A DNA stretch of 64,000 nucleotides from Metellina segmentata (lineage: Eukaryota > Arthropoda > Arachnida > Araneae > Tetragnathidae). The notes below the pieces were generated by a model, which did not search any database, was not told the origin of the DNA, and saw nothing but the letters and a program-made list of their open reading frames with translations. Positions 21,914 through 31,341 of this stretch are shown here, piece by piece. The stretch is from assembly GCA_947359465.1 (NCBI GenBank), contig OX375881.1:33769742-33833741 (forward strand), given 5' to 3'. How positions within the stretch are numbered: the first letter of the stretch is position 1; the number at the start of each line of letters is the position of its first letter. The translations under genes and the position numbers were made by a program.

Positions 21914-22958
21914 ACGGCAGCTAATTGTATAAGCGGATTTGCTTTAAATTCTGAAAATTACAATGCAACTTTAGGATTATTAGAGTTGTTTCGGTAATAA
22001 AAATACATTAATTCAGGCCCATCTCAATGAGTTATTAAGAATTTCTCCAGTTATAAGTATAAGTGATGTAGCTGGTTTAAGAAAATTATTCAATAAAGCC
22101 GAAACTCGAGTAAGATGTTTAGAAGCGTTGGGGGTATAAACACAAACTTTCTGTAATTTGTTAAGCCCTATTCTGTTAGATCGAATACCAAAAGATCTTG
22201 TGTTAGAATTCAATAGGAAATACACAGAAGAAAATTGGAATTTTAAGAATTTGTTTGATTTTTTTTATAAGGAAATTCACTCTATCGGTTTAAATCGGAA
22301 AATTATCAAAATTAAAGCAGCGAATATAAAAGTAATTATAGAAAACCGGATACTTGTAGAACATTTAACAGCAATTGATATGAATCTCCATCAACTGTTA
22401 ATTATACGGCTAGTGCAAAGAGAAATTGTGTGTTTTGTAATAGTTCTGAGCATGAGTTTTGTAAAAATAAAACTTTAGAGGAAAGAAAAAATAAACTTAA
22501 AATGGATAGACGCTGTTTTAGATGTTTCACTAAGTTCCATTTCGCACGTTTCTGCAAGGCTAAAATTCAGTGTAGCATTTTCAAGAGTACATCTCATAGT
22601 AATTGGTTACATAAAAACGAAACCGATGAGAAAAGGAATGATAGCGCAATGGTTCTGAACATTCTTGGATGACGAAAAAGTTAGCGGATAATTTAGAAGT
22701 TTCAATTATTCGAAAAGAAAGTTTATCGGACTATTCCCTCGGCTCGGTAAAACCAGTGGAAAAAATATATAACGTTGCAAAATTAAAGTTATCCAACTGA
22801 AATAGTTCTAAACAATGTATAGAAATACAGGCGTTAATTACAGAAGCTATTACAGTAGCACCAATAGCAATTCCTAACTCGATTGTGCAAAATGATCTGA
22901 AAAGGCGAGGAATAATTTTAGCTGACACTTGTAAAAGTGAGGATCAAAGTATCCATAT
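21914..22958 (+). pseudogene. BEL element 1 gag C-terminal half, zinc knuckles and start of protease
   Basis: Gag resumes as SGFALNSENYNATLGLLE, with stops near 21993 and 22137, then open pieces 22158-22478 and 22430-22672. The second contains CNSSEHEFC, RRCFRCFTKFHFARFC and a third degenerate Cys motif, the three-knuckle array typical of BEL gag. From about 22830, residues like EAITVAPIAIPNSIV and RRGIILADTCKSEDQSIHI are the N-terminal protease region. Reading stops at 22958, where the gypsy element begins, and continues in the same frame at 42250. Confidence 0.75.
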
Positions 22959-22976
22959 TGTCGCGTAGATTTATAG
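22959..22976 (-). repeat. Gypsy 3' LTR, outer piece
   Basis: TGTCGCGTAGATTTATAG matches the outer end of the 5' LTR at 41547 (TGTCGCGTGGATTTATAG). About 22 bases of LTR that should follow are missing at the junction with Tc1. Confidence 0.8.
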
Positions 22977-24366
22977 CATCGACGCACCAAGAAGGAGTTG
23001 TCCAATGGAGACAAAAATTGGTGGATAGGAAAATTATGTACAGAATAGAAAATGATTAAAATTTCAGAACAATTGAATTATTTATTTCAGAGTTACAGTA
23101 ACGAGCTCAATAAGGTGTTGACCCGCCTCTAGCCTGGATGCAAGCTGCCACACGGCGTGGCATAGTCCGATAAAGCTCCCGGATGGTCTCCTGCGGTATT
23201 TGTTGCCAAATTTGCACCAACTGTCGGACTACGTCATCAACATTCCCTACCGGATGCAGTCGCCTTCCCATCATATCCCAGACATGCTCGATGGGAGAGA
23301 GATCTGGTGATCTGGCTGGCCAAGGAAGTGTTTGACAAGCTTGAAGACAGTTCATAGCAACACGTGCCGTATGAGGTCTGGCATTGTCTTGCTGAAAAAT
23401 AAGCCCAGGGTACTGCGAAAGGAACGGTAGCAAAACAGGTCTCAGAATGTCGTCAACGTACCGCTGTGCAGTAAGTGTACCTCTAATGACGACCAAAGGG
23501 GTCCGGCTATCAAGGGAAATGGCACCCCAGACCATAACTCCTTGTTGAGGGCCCGTGTGGCGTGCAATAGTGAAAGCAGGTTCGGCACGCTGCCCTGGGC
23601 GTCTCCAGACACGTCTTCGATGATCGACAGGACACAGTTGGTAGCGGGATTCGTCGCTAAAGACTATACGTCCCCAGTCAGCATCATTCCAGCCTGATCG
23701 AGCCAAGAACCACTGTAATCTGGCTCGACAGTGTGCAGTCGTGAGTGGCAGGTGGCGTAACGGTCGGTACAAGCGTAGATTTCGCTCTCTCAGCCGTCTG
23801 TGAATGGTCATGGTGGACACTCGTGTGTGGGTCGCACGACTGATGGTTGATAGCGTTGAATCAGGTGCTGTGACAGCTGATCTGACAATCACTCTGTCCT
23901 CGCGATCTGTTGTGGCCCTACGTCGACCGCTACCATCATGACGATGAAATCTGCCATTCTCCACCCACTCTTGCCAGCATCTTCTAATCGCCGCATCGCT
24001 TCGACTCACATGACGAGCGATTCTCCGATTTGCCCAACCTGCCTCTTTCAATCCAATGATACGACCTCTTTCAAACTCTGAAAGTTGCTCGTAATGAGCT
24101 CGAATCCTGCGGCGAGGCATTTTTTCAGTCGTTGAAAGGTATCCTAAATCGCAATGCAGCAAAATTTTTAACAACAGTTAAAAGAACAACTCCTTATATA
24201 CATATGCTGGATGCGCAGTTTCGATGCGCTGGAGATCGCAATATTCATTCATTGGACACCAAATTTTAATCATTTGCATATTCGGTCAAAACATTTTTGC
24301 ATACGAAATTTCAAAGCAATCGGGTGATTCCTTCTTGGTGCGTCGATTTTTTTTTGTTATAGAGTG
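22977..24366 (-). mobile_element. Tc1-like transposon, copy 1, in the gypsy 3' LTR
   Basis: The right end (TCGATTTTTTTTTGTTATAGAGTG before TA) matches the complete copy at 48324-49724. The left end begins only at ATCGACGCACC, so the outer 25 or so bases of that inverted repeat were lost together with about 22 bases of the LTR. Despite this the transposase gene is uninterrupted. Confidence 0.85.
23107..24120 (-). CDS. Tc1-like transposase, intact ORF
   Basis: The ORF is open for 355 codons, but the Met of MPRRRIRAHYEQ (24120) is the likely start because the other copy begins there; this gives 337 residues. N-terminal paired-type helix-turn-helix motifs (ERGRIIGLKEAG, RRIARHVSRSDAAIRRCWQEW) bind the inverted repeats. 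The RNase H-fold catalytic acids appear in FSDESRYQLCP, FQQDNARPH and SPDLSPIEHVWD. By my count 32 residues lie between the second Asp and the Glu, against 34 in standard Tc1. Arg-rich stretches may be nuclear-import signals. The protein could be functional, though this copy lacks one full inverted end. Confidence 0.9.
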   Translation of the reverse strand: MPRRRIRAHYEQLSEFERGRIIGLKEAGWANRRIARHVSRSDAAIRRCWQEWVENGRFHRHDGSGRRRATTDREDRVIVRSAVTAPDSTLSTISRATHTRVSTMTIHRRLRERNLRLYRPLRHLPLTTAHCRARLQWFLARSGWNDADWGRIVFSDESRYQLCPVDHRRRVWRRPGQRAEPAFTIARHTGPQQGVMVWGAISLDSRTPLVVIRGTLTAQRYVDDILRPVLLPFLSQYPGLIFQQDNARPHTARVAMNCLQACQTLPWPARSPDLSPIEHVWDMMGRRLHPVGNVDDVVRQLVQIWQQIPQETIRELYRTMPRRVAACIQARGGSTPY

Positions 24367-24639
24367 TATTTGCAAAAGGCAAGCGAGGTCAAAGATTACT
24401 GATCTCAACTCGAGACTTTATTATCCATTTGAACTGAGTGATACATCTGCTTTTATACATTTTCCGAAAATGAATCGGAAAGTTCTAGAAATTAACATAA
24501 GTTTATTCTTGGAGAAGTGAGAAACAAACAGAAAGGAAACTTTAAAATGAAATCTACTTTTAGGCCACTTGCCTCTAGTGGGATTGGAACTCCGTACCTT
24601 CCGATTCGCAGTAAGGTGCAATACCGACTGAGCCACGAT
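24367..24639 (-). repeat. Gypsy 3' LTR, middle piece
   Basis: Matches the 5' LTR (about 41590-41752 plus 42098-42217): shared AAAGATTACTGAT, CTCGAGACTTTATTATCC and AAACAAACAGAAAGGAAAC. The TCTTGGAGAAGTGAGAAAC near 24510 is the empty site for the SINE that sits in the 5' LTR. The inner part, read in reverse, resembles a tRNA (GTGGCTCAGTCGG box A-like, GAGTTCCAATCCC box B-like), so the LTR seems to contain an older tRNA-derived sequence. It ends at ACGAT where the hAT-ended segment begins. Confidence 0.8.
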
Positions 24640-24827
24640 CAGGGCTGTAATGGAGGGTATACGCCGTATACCCTCTGGTATTTCCAGCAAATTCCGTATA
24701 CCCTCTGCTTTTTCTTAAAAACTGCGTACACGCTTTGCTTTTCCTAGAAAGCAACGCGCGAAACATCACGTGAAACGCAGGTAGCTGTAGAAACAAAATA
24801 GAAGTTTCTATTTCAAGATATCACACC

Positions 24828-25200
24828 TTGGTACATAATTTTAAAATCGTACTTATTAATCAAAAGCAATTCATTCAAAGTATTGTCGATAGAATGAGAA
24901 AAATTCAGACTTGTTCTGATGTTAATGAAGAAAATTGTCAACTTTTAAAGGATATATCCATGTTTGATCCAGAAAATATAAATACAGGAGATATTCGCCG
25001 TAGAGAAAAGGAGGTAAAAATGATCTGTCGACGTTTTGGTATAGATGAAGTGTGCACTATTCAGGTTTTGAGGGACCAATGAAAACGCCCAAGTTGTTCC
25101 AGAAGAAATAAAGCCTCTTTTTTAGCACAATTGAAATACATATTACCATATTCCACGGCCGATGTGAGCGCGGGTTTAGTATAATAAATAACATAGTGTA
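24828..25200 (+). pseudogene. hAT transposase C-terminal fragment
   Basis: ORF 24828-25082 reads FIQSIVDRMRK, LLKDISMFDPENI, REKEVKMICRRFGID, the region before the hAT dimerisation domain. After a stop, 25125-25195 carries YILPYSTADV and, one base out of frame, ERGFSIINNIV, the hallmark C-terminal hAT block. The mismatch of frame is a single missing base near 25164. The N-terminal and catalytic parts are absent. It supports assigning the CAGGGCTGTA ends to hAT. Confidence 0.7.
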
Positions 25201-26140
25201 GCAGATTTGAGATCATTGTACCATATGGTACTAGCCGACCCTTTTCCCTAACACGTGGACGCTGGAATGTTTCGAAATGCAAAAACAACTTCAGACTTTG
25301 CACGTGCGGGTTTTCACAAAATACCGAAAGAGAGTATTTTCTCATCGGCTGCCCGGCGTTCCGTTTGATCCATAGACACAGCTGGAGTTTCCGTCGGTTC
25401 CCTAATCCCATGTCTGGGATGAAGATTTGCTGTGGGGAACTCAAGTCGGTATCACAGACGGTTTTCGCATCTGTGTGGGGGTGTTTCTGTTCTGGAGAGA
25501 ACATAAACATCTCTAGAGGGCTCGGAATTCACCCCCCCCCTCTCGTTGGCAGCGGCGTTTATGTGGAGCGAAGCGAACGTGTATTTTAGAATTCGGTTTC
25601 GAGATTCGAAGAGAGACAGACGTCTCTGTTTGCCATTTGTTACTTTGGCTTCAGGCAGGATTCGGTTGTCGATGGCTGTGCCCTTAATTATCTTTTTAAA
25701 TTTTCTTGTAAATATTTAATTTATGTAAATAAATAGTTTAATTTTAAACCAGCTGTCCGTCGAATTCTTACATGACGGTACATCATCTTTATTGATTTCA
25801 AATGTTTATTAATGCAAATGGACCACCTATAAAACACTTTCAACCGGAAAAAATTTGTAAATTTTTGGTTGGCCAACCATTACTCTTCAGTAGACAATAG
25901 ATCATGAGTATGCGCTATAACAAGAGACAAGCAGTTTGGAAAATATATTAATGAAAATAATAGAGGTAGGTCTTAAAATTTGTTTTTAAAAATTTACAAC
26001 CTACTTTATATGTGTTTAAATATTTTTCTCTTAACATTTCCTGTAATTATTTTATATCATAGTTAAATATTAATGTAGTGATATTTTTAAAATTTGAGTA
26101 TCACTCGATGCTAGTCTGCATATTTTGCTTCGCATAAATA
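25201..26140. other. hAT 3' noncoding region
   Basis: No supported gene. The stretch 25360-25630 is GC-richer, and a run of C lies at about 25532. An AATAAATAG near 25730 could be a poly(A) signal of the hAT transcript. Confidence 0.35.
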
Positions 26141-26838
26141 TTGGGTCATCCGGAAAGTACTGCGCGTTTTTTTAAGATAAATACCAACGAAGCAGTACAA
26201 AATCATAAGAAAAGTTTTATTGAATAACATAAGCCCCATTTTGTTCTATGACTATTTGCCTTCTTTCTGACAGCTGGAAAATTCTTTTTTTTTTCAAAAA
26301 TCATTAGGCTTATTTATAAAGAAGTTATTGAGGTGCTGTTTGACAGTCTTTGCTTTGTTAAAGTATGGGGTACCCATACATCGCGCGTAGCTGCTTGCAT
26401 ATACAATCTTCTTCAGATGATCATGAATTGTACTTTTTGGAATATTTAGACTGCGTGATAGTTCCTGAACTGTGTAACGTGTATTTTCAGCGATAGCAAC
26501 TTTTAATAGGTCCTCGTTTACAGAGGATGGTCGTCCAGAGCGGGCATCTTCTTCGAGGCTGAAATTTCTACAATTAAATTTAACAAACCACCTTCGAACT
26601 GTGGCCTCAGAAACAGCACTATGTCCATATACAGCACACATTTTAGGAGCAGTCTGACTAGCATTTTTTCCTTCCTTAAAATAAAAGAGCATAATATGAC
26701 GAAAATGAACTTTCTGGTTCCCCATTCTTAGCAGTGCAGTGAAACAAAAATTATGCCACAGCACATGCTATAATTATGCAGAGTAAGCAGAAAAGACTGT
26801 AATAATAACAAAGCTAGCTTCGATTTGAAACACAACAC
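26141..26838 (-). mobile_element. Mariner element with internal deletion
   Basis: The left end TTGGGTCATCCGGAAAGTAC follows TA. The right end is lost here but survives in the partial duplicate at 36065-36198 (reversed TTGGGTCTTCAGGAATGT, then TA). The element contains a deleted transposase gene on the minus strand. Confidence 0.75.
26294..26764 (-). pseudogene. Mariner transposase, catalytic core deleted
   Basis: The 156-residue ORF keeps the N-terminal DNA-binding half: HFRHIMLFYFKEGKNASQT, SEATVRRWFVKF, DARSGRPSSVNED, and a second helix-turn-helix ending STIHDHLKKI. It then jumps to the C-terminal end FNKAKTVKQHLNNFF, with no catalytic Asp triad between. Normal mariner transposases are about 345 residues, so close to 190 are gone in one in-frame deletion. 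The start is probably the Met of MGNQKVHFRH (26728). Confidence 0.8.
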
Positions 26839-26845
26839 AATAAAC

Positions 26846-27228
26846 TCCCAATAACACGAACCTTGTGAACACGAATTTGTGCTTAGGTCGAAGTTTCTTC
26901 AAAAGTTCCACAATTCTCTTCCCCTTTCCTGCAACATAAAATTAATATAGGCTTTTTTACTCTCGATAATTTGAGCTTCGATTAATTCCAACATATTCCC
27001 CGGTTCTTTGAGTATACCCCATGGCGTCCGGAGGAAGGGGCAAGTGGACGGTAAACACCCTGGCTTGTGGATTTCGTAGATATGTTCATGTATGTGCGTG
27101 TGTGTACATATTTCCCCCTCCCCCCTTTGTGGAAAGTGTAAGCAGTAAGTATATGTTTCGCCTCCCCTGGAAGAAATTCTGCAGGCGCCCATATTATATC
27201 TTCTGTTTTTGTTACGACTACAGCACTG
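26846..27228. repeat. hAT 3' terminal region, copy 1
   Basis: Right-end block of the hAT element (CAACATAAAATTAATA, CCAGGGTGTTTACC on the minus strand, GCGCCTGCAGAATTTC), ending TACGACTACAGCACTG. A second copy, about 90 percent similar by eye, is at 36199-36588. Its right flank AAGGACGG is unlike the flank of copy 2. Confidence 0.7.
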
Positions 27229-28472
27229 AAGGACGGGGTCAACCTTTTCTGTTGATGGATAGAACAGTTTTAAAATTATTAAAATGATGCAAAGAATATT
27301 CAGCTGGATGACGCTTTATGAAGTCTGCCGATTAGAAAATGGCTACCGCTCTTGATGAAACTTGTCAAACCCCGCCCACAATTAGGGACAGGCGCCCCCA
27401 CTGGGGCGCTATAAGTCATGCCTTCAGTGAACGCTCTGTCTACTACTTCTCTGTGGCAGTTTCATTGCTGTTTGAATCTATGTGTTCCGGTATTTTACAA
27501 TTGCAGATAGATCTTTAGGAAGATAAATTTTAATGAATTATTTATACTCTGCAAAATTTCACTAGACATGGGTAATTTCGTTGTGGATATGTATCTATCG
27601 AACAAATTGCCTCAAGTCTTTGGTTGAATACCTAATAGTTTGTAGAATTTTGTTTCATATGAATGAATAAAATATACAAAACAAAACCTTTTTATGGAAG
27701 TTGTGTAACTTCTTATTTTAAAGGATCGTTAAAGATAAATAAAATTATTCTAATATAAGATGGGTTACGTTAAACTAAAACGGGTGGCCATACGTTGTAT
27801 TTCAAATATATTTTTAGATATACTTCTAAAGTCTGAAAAAACTTGTGTTGTGTGTCTTACTGCAAGAGTGTGATGAATATAAAATAGATTGTATGGATGG
27901 ATATATCATGTATATATATTTACGTCCGAAGTAAATTGTAGGAGCTATGAAAAAGTTATAACGATGTTAAAAAATTATTTTCCGTGCACTTAAAATGATG
28001 TTTCGATTTTTTTGTCTATGAAAGAGAAGTGATTAGTTTTAATCACTTTTCTTAATCATAAGATAACCGATTTCAACCCGAGCAACATCGAGTAATTCTT
28101 CTAGACATGAATACGAGCAATACTCTGTGATGTACGGCACTATTTTTAGTGTTTTGGTTCACCCGTTTCTGAATAAATTCAGTGTTTAATGTTTACAAGT
28201 TATTTTTCGGTAAAAGTAAATTAATCTAAAGTGCTATGCTTCAGTACGAAACAATAAGAATCTCAATTTTAGTTTCAACACTTATCGAACTTTATTGAAT
28301 TGTTGAAAGCTTTCAAGTTTTGTTGTTACCTAAAATCGTTAAACAATGTATTTACAACAGGGTTTTTGACTGGTGTTATAAATAAAATAAGAAACAATAT
28401 GAAGCGATAACAATACTTTGTTCTAAAAGATTTCTGACACTTTAAAAGAAAATTCAGATTTATGCGCATATA
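27229..28472. other. Segment upstream of the 78-aa repeat ORFs
   Basis: No gene. A GC-rich patch at 27369-27409 holds CCCCGCCC and a short hairpin (GCGCCCC, 4-base loop, GGGGCGC), followed at once by TATAAG at 27410; the rest is AT-rich. Confidence 0.4.
27371..27430 (+). promoter_or_regulatory. Possible core promoter
   Basis: CCCGCCC (27371), hairpin GCGCCCC/GGGGCGC (27392-27409), TATAAG (27410-27415) and TTCAGTG (about 27423), an arthropod-initiator-like motif, are clustered ahead of the ORFs at 28473-30889. The TATA-to-initiator spacing (about 14 bp) is shorter than the usual 30, so this is weak. Confidence 0.2.
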
Positions 28473-28742
28473 ATGTATCGTAAACTTTTTAAAATGGACA
28501 AACCTTCAGTTTTAGCGATGCTTTTTTTGTTCCCGTGGTTTTGGGGACTCTATGGACTGATAATTATTGGCCATGCGATGTACTTAGCATGGCTAATGAT
28601 TTATATTATAATGATTGTGGCTTTAGACAGCGACAAAGTGGAAAGTATTAAAAAAGATGAAAGTAAAGAGCAAGTAAATGTAAAGGATAACGATGAAAAT
28701 GTGAATAAATACCCAACAGGGAATTTCAGAAATGGAAATTAA
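28473..28742 (+). CDS. Unrecognised small protein with two membrane segments
   Basis: An 89-residue ORF. Residues about 12-30 (SVLAMLFLFPWFWGLYGLI) and 33-50 (GHAMYLAWLMIYIIMIVAL) are strongly hydrophobic, so it should be a membrane hairpin. The tail is charged and lysine-rich (DKVESIKKDESKEQ). Its stop overlaps the ATG of the next ORF by 11 bases in another frame, and the acidic/lysine-rich composition continues across, so the two ORFs may be one gene split by a frameshift. No family recognised. Confidence 0.45.
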   Translation: MYRKLFKMDKPSVLAMLFLFPWFWGLYGLIIIGHAMYLAWLMIYIIMIVALDSDKVESIKKDESKEQVNVKDNDENVNKYPTGNFRNGN

Positions 28743-30159
28743 AAAAGAAGATAAAGAAGAATTGATTTCAATTGCACCTTTCTGGCCAGAGGAAGAAAGT
28801 CGTGAAGAATTAACAAACATAGTGAATAAGGTCAATACAATGATGCGAGAAGAAATTGATATATTTGCTAATAGGGATTTGAAAGACTTGGTGAAAACAA
28901 GTGATTGTATTGAGAATGTGTCTGAAACTGAAAGTGGAAACTGGTTAAAAGTAAAAGTGGATGAACGCAGTGAGAATTTTGTAAATGATTTAACGAAAGT
29001 GGATGAAAGTACCGATATTGTAAACGCATCGTGTCAATTCGAGGAAATAAATGTCAAAACCCTATACCCTACGTCTGAAGTCAATCCTACCAGCTCAATG
29101 ATGGAAGTAATAGCTGAGTATGAAATTAATAATTTGAGAGAATTTGATGATGGTATTGATGTTGCAAAAGTATTGTACAAAGATATGAGTAAATCTCTCA
29201 AAGACAAAGACCCAACTGTAAAAGAAGGTAATGTGGAAGCAAGTACCGATATTGTAAACCCATCGAGTCAATTCGAGGAAAGAAATTTCAAAAACCTATA
29301 CCCGACGTCTGAAGTCAAGCCTACCAGCTCAATAATGGAAGTAATAGCTGAGTACGAAATGAATAACTTGAGAGAATTTGATAATGATATTGATGCTGCA
29401 AAAGTATTGTGCAAAACTATGAATAAATCTCTCAAAGACAAAGACCCAACTGTAAAAGAAGGGAATGTGGAAGCAAGTACCGATATTGTAAACCCATCGA
29501 GTCAATTCGAGGAAAGAAATTTCAAAAACCTATACCCTACGTCTGAAGTCAATCCTACCAGCTCAATGATGGAAGTAATAGCTGAGTATGAAATTAATAA
29601 TTTGAGAGAATTTCATGATGGTATTGATGTTGCAAAAGTATTGTACAAAGCTATGAATAAATCTCTCGAAGACAAAGACCCAACTGTAAAAGAAGGGAAT
29701 GTGGAAGCAAGTACCGATATTGTAAACCCATCGAGTCAATTCGAGGAAAGAAATTTCAAAAACCTATACCCGACGTCTGAAGTCAAGCCTACCAGCTCAA
29801 TAATGGAAGTAATAGCTGAGTACGAAATGAATAACTTGAGAGAATTTGATAATGATATTGATGCTGCAAAAGTATTGTGCAAAACTATGAATAAATCTCT
29901 CAAAGACAAAGACCCAACTGTAAAAGTAGTGAATTGTGAAGCAAGTACCGATATTGTAAGCCCATCGAATCATTTCGAGGAAAGAAATTTCAAAAACCTA
30001 TACCGCACGTCTGAAGTCAATCCTACCAGTTCAATAATGGAAGTAATAGCTGAGTACGAAGTGAATAACTTGAGAGAATTTGATAATGGTATTGATGCTG
30101 CAAAAGTATTGTGCAAAACTATGAATAAATATCTCAAAGACTCTTTGACCCAACTGTAA
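28732..30159 (+). CDS. Unrecognised acidic protein with five 78-residue repeats
   Basis: A 475-residue ORF with a 90-residue acidic lead, then five tandem 78-residue units (234 bp each; STDIV starts at about 29008, 29242, 29476, 29710 and 29944). Each unit holds FEE.N.K.LYPTSEV.P, S.MEVIAEYE.NNLREF and a D..AKVL....NK helix-like part. Units 1 and 3 resemble each other (VNPTSSMMEV, VAKVLYK) and so do 2 and 4 (VKPTSSIMEV, AAKVLCK), so a two-unit block was duplicated. In unit 5 a net 2-base insertion near 30140 shifts the frame and ends the ORF. Highly charged, predicted soluble. No family recognised. Confidence 0.6.
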   Translation: MEIKKEDKEELISIAPFWPEEESREELTNIVNKVNTMMREEIDIFANRDLKDLVKTSDCIENVSETESGNWLKVKVDERSENFVNDLTKVDESTDIVNASCQFEEINVKTLYPTSEVNPTSSMMEVIAEYEINNLREFDDGIDVAKVLYKDMSKSLKDKDPTVKEGNVEASTDIVNPSSQFEERNFKNLYPTSEVKPTSSIMEVIAEYEMNNLREFDNDIDAAKVLCKTMNKSLKDKDPTVKEGNVEASTDIVNPSSQFEERNFKNLYPTSEVNPTSSMMEVIAEYEINNLREFHDGIDVAKVLYKAMNKSLEDKDPTVKEGNVEASTDIVNPSSQFEERNFKNLYPTSEVKPTSSIMEVIAEYEMNNLREFDNDIDAAKVLCKTMNKSLKDKDPTVKVVNCEASTDIVSPSNHFEERNFKNLYRTSEVNPTSSIMEVIAEYEVNNLREFDNGIDAAKVLCKTMNKYLKDSLTQL

Positions 30160-30889
30160 AAGAAGTGCATGTTGAAGCAAATATAGTACAAACAATGATT
30201 GGATGCGCTTTTGGAGATACTCCTATAAAATTTATGAATTCAGATGAAGATAAAATGAACCCACCCACATCTTTTCAAACTGAGACTGGAAACTTTGATA
30301 CGAAACTTCCAACTTTTGGAATCGATGAAAGTACAACTGGGGATCCAGTGAAGAATCTATGGAGACCATATTTGAGTTCCAAGATCGAAGACGATAATTT
30401 ACCATGCGATAGTAAAACTTTAAAGATAAGGCCTGTCTCAAGTTGTATGAGCAAATATCCGCCAAGACAAAGCACCGCCTACTTACAAAAGGAAAATGGT
30501 TACATCTAAGACGTTCTGCACCTACAAAGAGATATACTCAGGAGCAAAGTCCTAGAAACGTAAAACTTGAGCAAATTGGGTACTCTGAGACAGATGACCT
30601 TATTTCTGGTCCAACTTGTTTTATGAACAATTCACTCTTTGATTTCAAGCACCATTTCAATTGGGCCCATTTGAAAAACAAGATGAAATATAAATCGAGT
30701 TTGAGATTTAATCATGAAGGCAATAAAGACAGGGGAGTACCTTATGCTGCAGTTGGTGCCGCTAGGGATACAGAAGTCACCAGTGGTACAATTAAGATGT
30801 CCATCAAAGAAAGGTTGACCTCATTATTGATGAATAAAACCCCCAAAAAAACACAGATTGAAGAAAAAGAACGCGTTGAAAATAATTAG
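30145..30889 (+). CDS. Downstream continuation of the repeat protein in other frames
   Basis: After the 2-base shift, the expected end of repeat 5 (DPTVKEVHVEA) appears in the frame of ORF 30165-30509, which runs to QKENGYI. A further shift between 30443 and 30506 leads to 30443-30889 (148 codons), ending in a Lys/Glu-rich tail. Two shifts within one coding stretch point to a pseudogene, sequencing indels or small introns. The content is polar and without known domain. Confidence 0.4.
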
Positions 30890-31341
30890 GAAGAAACTAT
30901 TGAAAATTAAAAACTTTAATTTCTTTAATAAGTGATGGTTTAGTAATTTAATAATAATTTTTGAAGCAAACATTTTGGCTCTGCAAGAATTGCTAAAAAA
31001 AATTTAGCTGTCTTAAGTATTTAGTAATAATAATGCATTGTGTAATAATAATGTGTAACAATAATATAATTATAATGTGTAATAAAAATGTAAAAAATAA
31101 TATGTAATTATATTGTAATAATTTATGTAAAATAATGATTTTGAAGCAAACATTTTGGTTTTGCAAGAATTGTTAAAAAAAATTAGTTATCTTAGTATTT
31201 AGTAGTAAAGTTAGTTTTTATAAGTTTGTATAAAAATATTTCTCTCTCTTGTATTAAAATTTTTTTTTCTTTAACAAATATTTTGTATTCTACTCAAATG
31301 TATATTCTAAATCTCTTAGTTATCTGAAACTTAGTAAAAAT
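30890..31341. other. AT-rich 3' flank with a ~180-bp duplication
   Basis: The block TTTTGAAGCAAACATTTTGG through the TTTAGTA stretch occurs at about 30949 and again at about 31139. TAATAATG microsatellite-like repeats fill the space between. No gene. Confidence 0.5.

Noticed and set aside
25153..25780. Solo LTR starting TGTGAGCG and ending TTCTTACA
   Set aside because: The first bases are better read as hAT transposase codons (STADV / ERGFS), and no target duplication flanks the stretch.
27750..28100. Similarity to 46550-46790
   Set aside because: Only loose matching of AT-rich words (for example TTGTAG.AG.TAT.AAAA); not strong enough to call a repeat by eye.
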